A stretch of DNA of 64,000 nt from Lachnospiraceae bacterium (GTDB lineage: Bacteria > Bacillota > Clostridia > Lachnospirales > Lachnospiraceae). The notes under the pieces are model-generated. The model saw only the letters and a program-made list of their open reading frames with translations. It did no database searches and was not told the DNA's origin. Position numbers and translations under genes: made by a program. This document shows, piece after piece, positions 34,822 to 43,711 of the stretch. Where the stretch lies: assembly GCA_024682075.1 (NCBI GenBank), contig JAIKZQ010000048.1:23077-87076 (forward strand), given 5' to 3'. The number at the start of each line of letters is the position of its first letter. The first letter of the stretch is position 1.

Positions 34822-36221
34822 TTGTAGTTTCCAACAAGTATATACTCGGGGATGTCGTCGGCACAGCTTCCGGAAGTAAATGCCACGTGCAGATTTCCGG
34901 TAGCATAATCAACTATGAAGGTATGTACCGTTCCGCTGTTATGAACGTTGACCACCTCATACTGATCCACAACTTCACGCGACATGATGCCTTTCATGTC
35001 AGCCACGGTGAATTCACCGATCTCTCTTACCCATCTATTATACTTCACAAAACGGGTAATGTCAGATGGAATTCCCGTAAATCCGTCCTGATTTCCCCTT
35101 GTTGCGAAGGAATTAACAATGCACAGCGTATCGGGAGTATCCCACTCAAGTCCTTCCATAAGTTCGGAATCAGGCGTTCTGATGACAGACACGGCCCTCC
35201 CCGCTTCCTGAACTTCCGATGTGGCATTCTCACAGCAGAACGCATCATTGGCATCAGTCACGATGAGGTTATTGCACCAGGTAAAATCTCCGCTCTCTTC
35301 GCTTAAATATTCAGCCGCATCCCTTGCATTATCAAAGTGGTCAAGTGCATATCTGATCTCGAACGTATAGCACTTCTTATTTTCATATACAAACGGCATA
35401 CCGTTCACTGTTCCCACATCCAGAATGCCGATCATGACTCCGTCATCGTTGATCGCCGTGATCATATCCAGCAGTCCCAGAACCGCAACGGATGTAATGC
35501 TTCCGTCACCCCGGTTCATATGTGTAACGCAATGAAGCATTGTCATCTGGGCGGAACTTCCGATGTTCCATTCCAGATTACGCATGGTTATCCTTTCGCC
35601 TGACGCGGTCCTGCTTCCTCCGATTGAAAGAGCACTGCAGGCAGTGGGTCTTAAAGCATCAGGTATCATCTGCATTGTAATAGCCTCGATATAACTGAGC
35701 TTTCCGTTTTCCTCGTATCCCTCCTCATCTCCGGCAATGGTCCTTGCGAAGCTTTCTATCTCTTCCCTGTATTTATCCGGTATTGATGCTTCCAGTGTCA
35801 TTATCCTGGTTTCTAGAGCACTGTAATTGATCTCTCTTCCCGAAAACAGATCCCTGATATTCTCATACAGATACGGTTCAAAGCATTCCTCATAATCAGG
35901 AACTGCCTTAAGTATCGTCATTGCATACGCTGCACCGACTTCTGCGGAAGTTCCGTTCTCATAATCCAGTGTCACATCATAATATGACGGATACTTGCCG
36001 ATAACGCAGAGTCCGTCATCCGAAGCGAATGTATCCAGCACCTCTTCAGTTTTACTCTCATCGGAATACTGAGCTTCTTCTTCCACGTTGAAACTTCCGA
36101 CGAGCCTCATGCCTTCGGAGGACGGAATGCCGGATGTGCCGCATCCGCACAGAGAAGCAAGCAAGGCTCCTGTCAAGGCAAGCGAGCCTGTTCTTTTTAT
36201 CTTATCGAAAAATTTATTCAT
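34818..36221 (-). CDS. Lipoprotein of C45/choloylglycine-hydrolase-like Ntn amidohydrolase family
   Basis: Signal/lipobox ALTGALLASLCGCGTS; Ntn-type CSALSIGGSRTASGERITMRNLEWN with candidate nucleophile Cys195. Confidence 0.7.
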   Translation of the reverse strand: MNKFFDKIKRTGSLALTGALLASLCGCGTSGIPSSEGMRLVGSFNVEEEAQYSDESKTEEVLDTFASDDGLCVIGKYPSYYDVTLDYENGTSAEVGAAYAMTILKAVPDYEECFEPYLYENIRDLFSGREINYSALETRIMTLEASIPDKYREEIESFARTIAGDEEGYEENGKLSYIEAITMQMIPDALRPTACSALSIGGSRTASGERITMRNLEWNIGSSAQMTMLHCVTHMNRGDGSITSVAVLGLLDMITAINDDGVMIGILDVGTVNGMPFVYENKKCYTFEIRYALDHFDNARDAAEYLSEESGDFTWCNNLIVTDANDAFCCENATSEVQEAGRAVSVIRTPDSELMEGLEWDTPDTLCIVNSFATRGNQDGFTGIPSDITRFVKYNRWVREIGEFTVADMKGIMSREVVDQYEVVNVHNSGTVHTFIVDYATGNLHVAFTSGSCADDIPEYILVGNYK

Positions 36222-38679
36222 TACGGATCCTCCAAATCCTGATCTGATCCATGGATCTAAATGATACAAGCATCACTGCGGAGATGATCACCACAACTGC
36301 GAGCGGCAGCAGGATGACGGATGCAAGCGGAGGTGAAACGATGCCAAAGGATACAACACCAAGTGCGGCACTTCCGATCATTCCGAATAATGCTTTAATA
36401 AGTGTAAAGGCAAGGATCAGGGCCATGACAAATGATATTATGATCAGTATGATGAGGCGGGAGAAATGCCACATCCTGATGCTTCCACGGTCAAATCCCA
36501 TGCTCTTAAGCATTGCTATATCAGATGTCTCTTCTTCGATGAATATCTGCTGATACAGGAATGTCATGGAGAAGATCGTCAATGTCATGATCAGCCCTGT
36601 AGTTACAGCCAGAAGATCAAGCAGTCTTCCGAATGTATTGCCGAGATCGTAATCCATGACCTGATCGTAATCCCATATCATGATGTCGTCGTTTACCGCA
36701 CGCATCTTCTCGATATAATCGGCATATTCATTATCGGCACAGACTATTTCCTCATTAAAAATATCAAAATCCTCGATCACAACATGATCACCGGAATCAG
36801 TAAAGAAAAATCCGGGACCGCCGCTGTTTCCGAATGTCTCTACATAAGCCGTGACAATAAAGTCCTTCTGTATGACCTCGGTATTAAACCCGTCATCCTT
36901 ATATACTTCATATTCAAGAGTGATAACATCACCGATATTCACTCCGGCGGTATTCATAAGGAAATGTGACACCGCCACTTCATTGGGGAGCACCGGCGTC
37001 TCTCCGCCTTCCACCAGGACAAGCCTGCTTATGTCATAATCACCGAAATGCAGCGTGCATCCGACTCTTTCACCATCGCTTATCATGTAACCGGACTGCA
37101 TGTCGATTATCTGGATATCCAGCGGTATTCCGTTTTCGTTATAGTATTTCACATAGTACTTAAACACTTCACGATAGCTTCCGGTAAGTGAGATCAGTTT
37201 ATCCCTCAGACTGTCACTTGGCCTGATCATCACGTTCCTTTCGGCTATATGCCAGTATGTCTTTCTGTATTCATCACTGACAACGCTGTCCTTCAGCTGA
37301 AATACGAGAAACAGTATAAGCATTCCTATGGTATAACTGACGATCAGGAATATATATCTCTTCAGTTTTCTGATTATGTCCTGTACGGCAAGAAACACAG
37401 AAACGGGAAGCCATCTGTTCTTATGAAGGAAGAGTCCCGGGACCCTGCTGAATCTCTCACCTCTGTTCTCTCCGTGGATCGTGTCCATTACGGATATACG
37501 ATTCATTCTTCTCAGCGAGAAGAACGAGAACAGGATCATGAGCAGTATGAACAGAATACTTCCTGCGGCTCCAAGCAATAATATGACACCTCTGTCAGGA
37601 CTTAATGTATTTATCACAAATCTGCTTACAAGAAAATCACCCAGAGGAATGCCTGCGATTATGCCGATGACGCCTCCCATCACCGCAAATACGAGATACT
37701 TGATGATGAACAGGGACTTATAGGACAGAGAATCCACTCCGATCGCCTTCATGGTTCCTATCTCCCTTTCTTCGCGCTTTATGGTAGCCTGAAGACTGAA
37801 TGAGATGGACATGCAGATCAGGATTATAAGCGATATTCCCATAAGAAGCATGAAGATACTGACGATCAGTGCTATCATGGCCTCATCGGTAAACGCGTTA
37901 GCTTTGCCTGTAGTGACAGATCTGACTCTTCCGGTTATCACTCCCTCATCGTGCAGACCAAGAAGAATATCATTACACTCCCATCCCCATTTCTGTAATT
38001 CGCTTACACTCGAAAACGGATGTGCAAGTTTGATCTCATACAGATCGGAGTATGAGGTAAATTCTTCACTGAGTCTGCTGATATCCCCATCGGAAAACAG
38101 TATCTTGAACATCAATGACGAACTGGGATCCTTGAAAATATGAGATACCGTAAACTCATAGATATTACCCATATCGGTAGTAAGCCTGATCTTATCGCCA
38201 ATGCCGGTTCCGGCATTATGTGCCATGACTTCGGATAAAGCGACGCATCCGTCGGCAAGCACAAATGACTCGTTATTCTGATCATACGGGATATTCTGAT
38301 CACAGCTCACAGGAGATATCATAAAAGTATTGTCATAAAGGTTGGTGACGCCTCTTCTGTCAACGCCCTCGAATTCAAGTCTCGATGTGCTGAGAACTAT
38401 CCTTTCGGAGACGGATATCTCACCCATATTACCGTAATCCATAAGAACATCTTCAATGACTTTCCTCTGTCCTTCTTCATCCGAGAGACTCTTATCAACC
38501 AGGAACATGATATCGGAGGTATTACATTTTTCATATGTATCATCTATTCCCGCGATAAAGGTATAGATAAATCCCGCGCTCATGACAATGAGTGTTGCAG
38601 CAAGCATCATGAATATGCACAGAACTATATTCAGTCCGATCTTATCCTTAAGATCTCTTTTAAGCATTCTAAAATACAA
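36214..38679 (-). CDS. FtsX-like ABC transporter permease
   Basis: 821 aa, two FtsX domains, KREEREIGTMKAIGVDSLSY, ETSDIAMLKSMGFDRGSI. Confidence 0.92.
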   Translation of the reverse strand: MYFRMLKRDLKDKIGLNIVLCIFMMLAATLIVMSAGFIYTFIAGIDDTYEKCNTSDIMFLVDKSLSDEEGQRKVIEDVLMDYGNMGEISVSERIVLSTSRLEFEGVDRRGVTNLYDNTFMISPVSCDQNIPYDQNNESFVLADGCVALSEVMAHNAGTGIGDKIRLTTDMGNIYEFTVSHIFKDPSSSLMFKILFSDGDISRLSEEFTSYSDLYEIKLAHPFSSVSELQKWGWECNDILLGLHDEGVITGRVRSVTTGKANAFTDEAMIALIVSIFMLLMGISLIILICMSISFSLQATIKREEREIGTMKAIGVDSLSYKSLFIIKYLVFAVMGGVIGIIAGIPLGDFLVSRFVINTLSPDRGVILLLGAAGSILFILLMILFSFFSLRRMNRISVMDTIHGENRGERFSRVPGLFLHKNRWLPVSVFLAVQDIIRKLKRYIFLIVSYTIGMLILFLVFQLKDSVVSDEYRKTYWHIAERNVMIRPSDSLRDKLISLTGSYREVFKYYVKYYNENGIPLDIQIIDMQSGYMISDGERVGCTLHFGDYDISRLVLVEGGETPVLPNEVAVSHFLMNTAGVNIGDVITLEYEVYKDDGFNTEVIQKDFIVTAYVETFGNSGGPGFFFTDSGDHVVIEDFDIFNEEIVCADNEYADYIEKMRAVNDDIMIWDYDQVMDYDLGNTFGRLLDLLAVTTGLIMTLTIFSMTFLYQQIFIEEETSDIAMLKSMGFDRGSIRMWHFSRLIILIIISFVMALILAFTLIKALFGMIGSAALGVVSFGIVSPPLASVILLPLAVVVIISAVMLVSFRSMDQIRIWRIRNE

Positions 38680-38749
38680 TTTCTTACCCTCTTATCTTAT
38701 TGAAACCTTCACCATTTTATTCGATTTGCGAGGTTTGCTTCAATAAACA

Positions 38750-39583
38750 TTACCAGCCCATCTCTTCGAGCCATTTTCTGAGTTTTCTTTCTCTGTGCAT
38801 CAGTTTCTCAGAAGGACTCACCTGTGCCGTGTCATCAGCTCCGCTGTTTCCGGTTGCTGTTTGCCCTGCACCTGCCGGATCATCATGGATCTTCCCCAGC
38901 ACAAGTTCACCCTGAATGTCACCGTCCATCAGATATATTATCCTGTCGGAACTGGCCGCAACCTTCTCGCTATGTGTGACCATCAGGACAGTTGTTCCGG
39001 ATTCATTGGCCTTTACCATCTCACCGAGCACCTCCATCGAAGCCTTGGAATTAAGGGCTCCTGTAGGTTCGTCGGCAAACAGGACCTTGGGATTATTTAT
39101 CAGTGCCCTTGCAAGGCATGCTCTCTGGAGCTGTCCGCCAGACACTTCGGTGATCTCACGGTCCGCAGTTTCTATGATCCCGAGCCTTCTCATAAGCTCT
39201 TCCGCTTTCTTATTGACTTCATCCCTTGACACGACGCCTGCCTGATATCCCGGAAGCACAATATTGTCCATGATCGAAAGTTTCTTCATCATGTACATCT
39301 GCTGAAAGATAAAGCCCATTTTCAGGAGTCTGAGCTTTGTAAGCTGCTTGTCATCCATTTCCGAGATATCTTCACCGTCAAAGATGACCGTACCCGCGGT
39401 CATGTCATCCATGCCGCTTATCGTATAAAGAAGTGTCGATTTGCCCGAACCGCTCGGGCCCATTATCGAAACGAATTCACCCTCTTCTATTTTCAGATTG
39501 ATGTTCTGCAAAACATTGTTGCTTTGTCCGTTGGCGATATATGTTTTGCACAGATCCTTTGCTTCCAAACAGAAACTTCCCAT
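38750..39583 (-). CDS. ABC transporter ATP-binding protein
   Basis: SIMGPSGSGKSTLLYTISGMD, VSGGQLQRACLARALINNPKVLFADEPTGAL; start at MGSFCLEAKDLCKTY. Confidence 0.95.
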   Translation of the reverse strand: MGSFCLEAKDLCKTYIANGQSNNVLQNINLKIEEGEFVSIMGPSGSGKSTLLYTISGMDDMTAGTVIFDGEDISEMDDKQLTKLRLLKMGFIFQQMYMMKKLSIMDNIVLPGYQAGVVSRDEVNKKAEELMRRLGIIETADREITEVSGGQLQRACLARALINNPKVLFADEPTGALNSKASMEVLGEMVKANESGTTVLMVTHSEKVAASSDRIIYLMDGDIQGELVLGKIHDDPAGAGQTATGNSGADDTAQVSPSEKLMHRERKLRKWLEEMGW

Positions 39584-39716
39584 TTTGGCTCCTCTTAAAA
39601 CAATTGTCTCGGCAGAGCTTGCAGATAATTCCTGATCACATCCGCAATGCACATTCTTCATCCTTCGATCACATATTAACAATCCATTTCTTAAAAAATC
39701 TTTAAAGACAAAAAAA

Positions 39717-39747
39717 TCTCCTCCTGCTTTTACACTGCAGGAGGAGA
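39717..39747 (-). terminator. Intrinsic terminator
   Basis: TCTCCTCCTGC-ttttacact-GCAGGAGGAGA with T-tract on minus strand. Confidence 0.85.
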
Positions 39748-39805
39748 CTCTGATCAAAATGTCATATATATGAATACCGATAGCAGATCCAATCACGTCA
39801 TAATG

Positions 39806-41158
39806 CTATCCGAGGATCAGCTCATATGCAACGTCCATGGCTTCCTGAGAAGGGCAGGGATAATCTGGATCGAGCGGCTGTCCTGTTTTCGTTTCATCGA
39901 TCCTGAACCATCTCTTATATGAGATGGAAAAGATCAGATGAGAATTCGGTGTTGCAAAATTCAGAAGATCTCCGTAGGAATCCGGCAGATTTCCGGCAGG
40001 CTCTCCAACAACAACTCCGAGATCGTTATCCATGATATACATGGTGAAGTCCATGGCAGAACTGAATGTACGCTTATTTGTCAGCACATACAGATCACCG
40101 TGATACTGCGGCTGCTGTCTGTGATTTTTAATATACATCTTGTCATACTTAAGGAGAAACGGGCCGTATCTGACATGAACGGGCCATCCGTAATAACCGT
40201 CAATATCACAATATTTCAGGAACTCGTCTCCGACCATCGAGCTTCCGCCGCCGTTCCATCTCAGATCCAGTATCACATGCTCTATCCCTGCTTCATTCAC
40301 GGCTTCAAAAAATTCTTTTACCGTCTCTTTATATTCGGAATTGAATTCACATGATGTGAGAGTAAATATTCCGATGCCGTTTTCACGGTCTATGTCATAA
40401 TATACCCACTTATTCTCTTCATCGGATGAGTTCCCGCCATAACCCGCGACCTCATCGATAGGCACAAAACCATATGAGCATTCCCGAAGCACTCCGTCAC
40501 CGGCATCAAAGGTCAGTGTGATACCGTCTGCCGTATCAACCCCGCACCATCTCAGATAATTCTCATTGACCAGCACCAACGAATCAAAAACAGCCTGTGC
40601 GTAACTTTCCGTCTCATACTGATACACATCAAAGAATCTGTGCAAAACAGTATCATAGTCTTCTCCGTTTATGAGGACAGGCAGGCCATACTCATGGATC
40701 TGAGTGAAATCATCAATATACCTGAAATCATCCCTTCTCAGAAATACGGTTGAATGTCCGTCATACAGGCAATGCATGATGCGTGAAATGATCTGCCATT
40801 CCTCAAGCACGGTTATTTCCGTGACCCCGCTTTCTTTAAGAGCAGCTATCTCGGCATCATAGCGGTTTTCCACATCCGAGGCTCTTGTATTACCCTCTTC
40901 AAGCCACGCCGGATGACGTTCCCTGTACATCTCCATCACATAATCAATATCCTCGACAGCCTGAGATATCGTGATAGTGTCATCAAGTGAAAGCGAAACG
41001 ACGTCCGAGCCGATAGTGCCTCTGTATGGATCCAGTGCCAGCTTAAATATCGCAAACAATACCGCCGAAAGCATCAGTATTATGCACACCGAAATTATCA
41101 GGATCTTTTTGATCACGCTTTTCTTATTCTTTTTTTCCTTGACCGATTCCCTCTTCAT
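39806..41158 (-). CDS. S41 family (tail-specific) peptidase, membrane-anchored
   Basis: VILDLRWNGGGSSMVGDEFLKY, TNKRTFSSAMDFTMYI, GEPAGNLPDSYGD; N-terminal TM. Confidence 0.85.
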   Translation of the reverse strand: MKRESVKEKKNKKSVIKKILIISVCIILMLSAVLFAIFKLALDPYRGTIGSDVVSLSLDDTITISQAVEDIDYVMEMYRERHPAWLEEGNTRASDVENRYDAEIAALKESGVTEITVLEEWQIISRIMHCLYDGHSTVFLRRDDFRYIDDFTQIHEYGLPVLINGEDYDTVLHRFFDVYQYETESYAQAVFDSLVLVNENYLRWCGVDTADGITLTFDAGDGVLRECSYGFVPIDEVAGYGGNSSDEENKWVYYDIDRENGIGIFTLTSCEFNSEYKETVKEFFEAVNEAGIEHVILDLRWNGGGSSMVGDEFLKYCDIDGYYGWPVHVRYGPFLLKYDKMYIKNHRQQPQYHGDLYVLTNKRTFSSAMDFTMYIMDNDLGVVVGEPAGNLPDSYGDLLNFATPNSHLIFSISYKRWFRIDETKTGQPLDPDYPCPSQEAMDVAYELILG

Positions 41159-41177
41159 GTTCTTCCACATTAGCAAA

Positions 41178-41209
41178 AGGTGCAAAAAAGAAACGTTCCT
41201 TTTGCACCT
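41178..41209. repeat. Divergent hairpin repeat related to GGGACGGTTC family, copy D
   Basis: AGGTGCAAAA-aagaaacgttcc-TTTTGCACCT perfect 10-bp arms. Confidence 0.6.
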
Positions 41210-41804
41210 ACTGTCTGTCAAAATAAGCTCTTCCGCCGCTCGGATTAAAATATGTTCTGATGTATCCGCCGGTTGAAAGGATCACGAATTCGTTCGTATC
41301 TTCAAGATAATATACGCCGTCTCCGTCCTCAGCCTCGGTCTTATAAAGGGAAGCGGGATTGGTGATGACAGCGGAAGCTGCTGCTTCATACTCCGCAGCC
41401 GATGCGAATCCCATCTCTATGCCATGCTTCTCATAATGCTCATTTAGAAGTCTGTCATTTCGAAAGTGATAAACCGGTGTCTGCGCAGCAGGTGAATCTG
41501 CCTCTTCAGGGATATCCTCTACAGTTTCCTCGGAGACCGAAGAATCAGGTTCGGACTCCGGGGAAACTGCAGAGGTAAGATCCTCCGCATCTGCAGTTTC
41601 CACGATTTCAATGTCGGTGACTTGCGAAAGCTCTGCCGGCGGTTCCGATTCATCCGCCACGTTTTCGATCACCGGTCCCGCACTGAGATCATCGTAAGAA
41701 TAACCTTCATCGGATTCGGAAAAACTCATGGTGGTCAGAAGCAGAAAAAATACGATCAAGATAATTATTATGCCAATATACGTAAATACTTTTCTGATAT
41801 CCAT
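41208..41804 (-). CDS. Hypothetical single-TM protein
   Basis: 198 aa, N-terminal TM FTYIGIIIILIVFFLLLTT, acidic linker, C-terminal domain. Confidence 0.6.
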   Translation of the reverse strand: MDIRKVFTYIGIIIILIVFFLLLTTMSFSESDEGYSYDDLSAGPVIENVADESEPPAELSQVTDIEIVETADAEDLTSAVSPESEPDSSVSEETVEDIPEEADSPAAQTPVYHFRNDRLLNEHYEKHGIEMGFASAAEYEAAASAVITNPASLYKTEAEDGDGVYYLEDTNEFVILSTGGYIRTYFNPSGGRAYFDRQ

Positions 41805-41824
41805 TTCCCTTACCTATCTCCCAA

Positions 41825-42628
41825 TTAATCAATTCCTTCAAGTTCTTCTTCAGTCGCTTCACGGACCAGTTCAACAAACCGTTCTTCGCTTGCGCCGAAA
41901 TCTTCGTAATTCTTTCTTGCCTGACGAAGGCTTACCTTATTGGCTCCGCCTTCAAAATCCTCATCGTCCATCTGGACCGCATCATCCTCCCAGTAACACA
42001 CGGGACATATATTGTAACTTCCTCCCGCAGGCTCGGGAAGTGTGTAGAATCCGCAGCAGGGACATCTGTATCTGAGCTGACTCCCTGCATTATCACCGGA
42101 AGCACCCGAACGATCATCATAATGCCCGCCGCCATCAGCATAAGACTTCACGATAAGATCCGCACACTTTACGGGTACCATCTTCTGAAGGCTCTCCAGA
42201 GGAAGTTCGACCTGATATCCGACTTTTCCCGCCGAGAAGATTATTGTATCAAAATTCCCGGCAGTCTGATGAATGAAAGTAACAAACTGTTTTTTCATTC
42301 CTATCGGAGAACAGCCTCCGTGCACATAGCCCGTGAGCGGCAGAAGTTCTTTTTGCGCGATCATCTCGATCGACTTCTCTCCCGATGCGCCTGCTGCCTT
42401 TTTCAGGTCCAGTTCCTCGGCAACGGGGATCATGAAGACATAATAAGACTTGCTTTTTCCCACGGTTACAAGAGTCTTGAACACCTTCCGTTCATCCTCA
42501 CCCAAGAGCCTGGCTATCTCAACACCGTTCGTCGACGGAGTATCCGCATAGCAATGATATGCGTATTCGATTTTTTTCTGTTCAAGCAGACGCTGAACAT
42601 TGGTCTTTTCTTCCGTTGTTTTTTTCAT
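41825..42628 (-). CDS. YbaK/EbsC-type Cys-tRNA(Pro) deacylase fused to C-terminal CPCC cysteine-rich domain
   Basis: N-term VFKTLVTVGKSKSYYVFMIPVAEELDLKKAA...GYVHGGCSPIGMKKQFVTFI; C-term YRCPCCGFYTLPEPAGGSYNICPVCYWEDD. Confidence 0.85.
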   Translation of the reverse strand: MKKTTEEKTNVQRLLEQKKIEYAYHCYADTPSTNGVEIARLLGEDERKVFKTLVTVGKSKSYYVFMIPVAEELDLKKAAGASGEKSIEMIAQKELLPLTGYVHGGCSPIGMKKQFVTFIHQTAGNFDTIIFSAGKVGYQVELPLESLQKMVPVKCADLIVKSYADGGGHYDDRSGASGDNAGSQLRYRCPCCGFYTLPEPAGGSYNICPVCYWEDDAVQMDDEDFEGGANKVSLRQARKNYEDFGASEERFVELVREATEEELEGID

Positions 42629-42644
42629 AAGGATGATGTAAAAA

Positions 42645-42669
42645 TCCCGGGGCAGGAAGAGCCCCGGGA
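42645..42669 (-). terminator. Intrinsic terminator
   Basis: TCCCGGGGC-aggaaga-GCCCCGGGA. Confidence 0.8.
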
Positions 42670-42689
42670 AAAACTTCGTCAGATCCTGA

Positions 42690-42920
42690 TTACATGGTCT
42701 GGATGTAATTCATGATGAGAACTCCGAGAATGGAGCTGATAAGAGTAAGAACAAGTCCGATGCTGCAGCAGACTATGCCGGCAATGGACATCTTTCTCTT
42801 CTCACCCTTTACGGTCTTGATACCAAGGATAAGTCCGACGATATTTACGGGATATCCGATGAGAGGCAGAATCCATCCGAACAGACCTACTATTCCCAGA
42901 ACAAGTGAAGCTACTTCCAT
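42690..42920 (-). CDS. DUF4190-like small membrane protein
   Basis: 76 aa; LVLGIVGLFGWILPLIGYPVNIVGLILGIKTVKGEKRKMSIAGIV. Confidence 0.65.
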   Translation of the reverse strand: MEVASLVLGIVGLFGWILPLIGYPVNIVGLILGIKTVKGEKRKMSIAGIVCCSIGLVLTLISSILGVLIMNYIQTM

Positions 42921-43168
42921 TATATATTCCTCCTCAAAAGAAACATCCGGCTGCCATTATGATCCGTCCGGCTTTTTATTGGACTAACACCGGATCATTC
43001 TACTTAATCGTTTTCGGACGAACCTGTCATATTATACCAAACAGATCGATTTTCGCACAAGTAATCTATTGCTTTATCACGTCAATTTAGCAAAAAATGA
43101 ACACATGTTGCCAAAAAAGCGCATTTTTACGCTATTTTCGGGCATTCAAAAAAAATTTAAAAAAGTTG

Positions 43169-43197
43169 TTGACACACTACGTCTGTCGTAGTATATT
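43169..43197 (+). promoter_or_regulatory. padR promoter with palindrome in spacer
   Basis: TTGACA-17-TATATT; spacer region contains ACTACG-tctgt-CGTAGT (43176-43192). Confidence 0.75.
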
Positions 43198-43206
43198 TAC
43201 CCCATC

Positions 43207-43262
43207 AGACATAGTACGACAGTCGTAGTACGACAAACATAGTATATCAGACGTAGTACGAC
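43207..43262 (+). repeat. Four tandem 14-bp repeats in padR leader (candidate operator array)
   Basis: agacatagtacgac|agtcgtagtacgac|aaacatagtatatc|agacgtagtacgac. Confidence 0.8.
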
Positions 43263-43362
43263 AGGAATAGCAAGCCTGAAAAAACAAGGTATACCAAAAT
43301 CATGAAAGCCCAAATCCCAAGCGCACGGATGCGGTGCTTTCGATCAAACGAAAGGACACATT

Positions 43363-43701
43363 ATGGTAGAAATCAGCTCAGATGTGATCCGCGGCTACAA
43401 CGACACGATGATCTTATACATCCTCATGAAGGAACCGTCATACGGCTATGAGATCTCTAAGCAGATCAGGACGATCTCTGATGATAAATATGTCATCAAG
43501 GAGACAACGCTCTACTCAGCCTTCACCAGAATGGAAAAGAACGGACATATCGAATCGTTCACCGCAGATCAGGACCCGAACGGAAACGGCAAAAAAAGGA
43601 CATATTACAGGATCACGGAAGCCGGAAAGCAGTATTACCGGGAAAAATGTGAAGAATGGGATATAACCAAGGACGTCGTTGAGAAGTTCATCGAACACTA
43701 A
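43363..43701 (+). CDS. PadR family transcriptional regulator
   Basis: ILYILMKEPSYGYEISKQIRTISDDKYVIKETTLYSAFTRMEKNGHIES. Confidence 0.93.
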   Translation: MVEISSDVIRGYNDTMILYILMKEPSYGYEISKQIRTISDDKYVIKETTLYSAFTRMEKNGHIESFTADQDPNGNGKKRTYYRITEAGKQYYREKCEEWDITKDVVEKFIEH

Positions 43702-43711
43702 GGAGAAAAAA

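Noticed and set aside
34818-36221. Lipoprotein as a penicillin-binding or beta-lactamase-like protein
   Set aside because: No SxxK/YxN motifs; Cys-centred Ntn-type signature fits better.
39583-39796. N-terminal extension of the ABC ATPase in the ORF track (start 39796)
   Set aside because: The 71-aa extension has no domain, overlaps the upstream intergenic region, and the canonical ATPase start is at 39583.
43207-43262. Tandem repeats considered as a CRISPR array
   Set aside because: 14-bp head-to-tail units without spacers, in a promoter leader, no cas genes.
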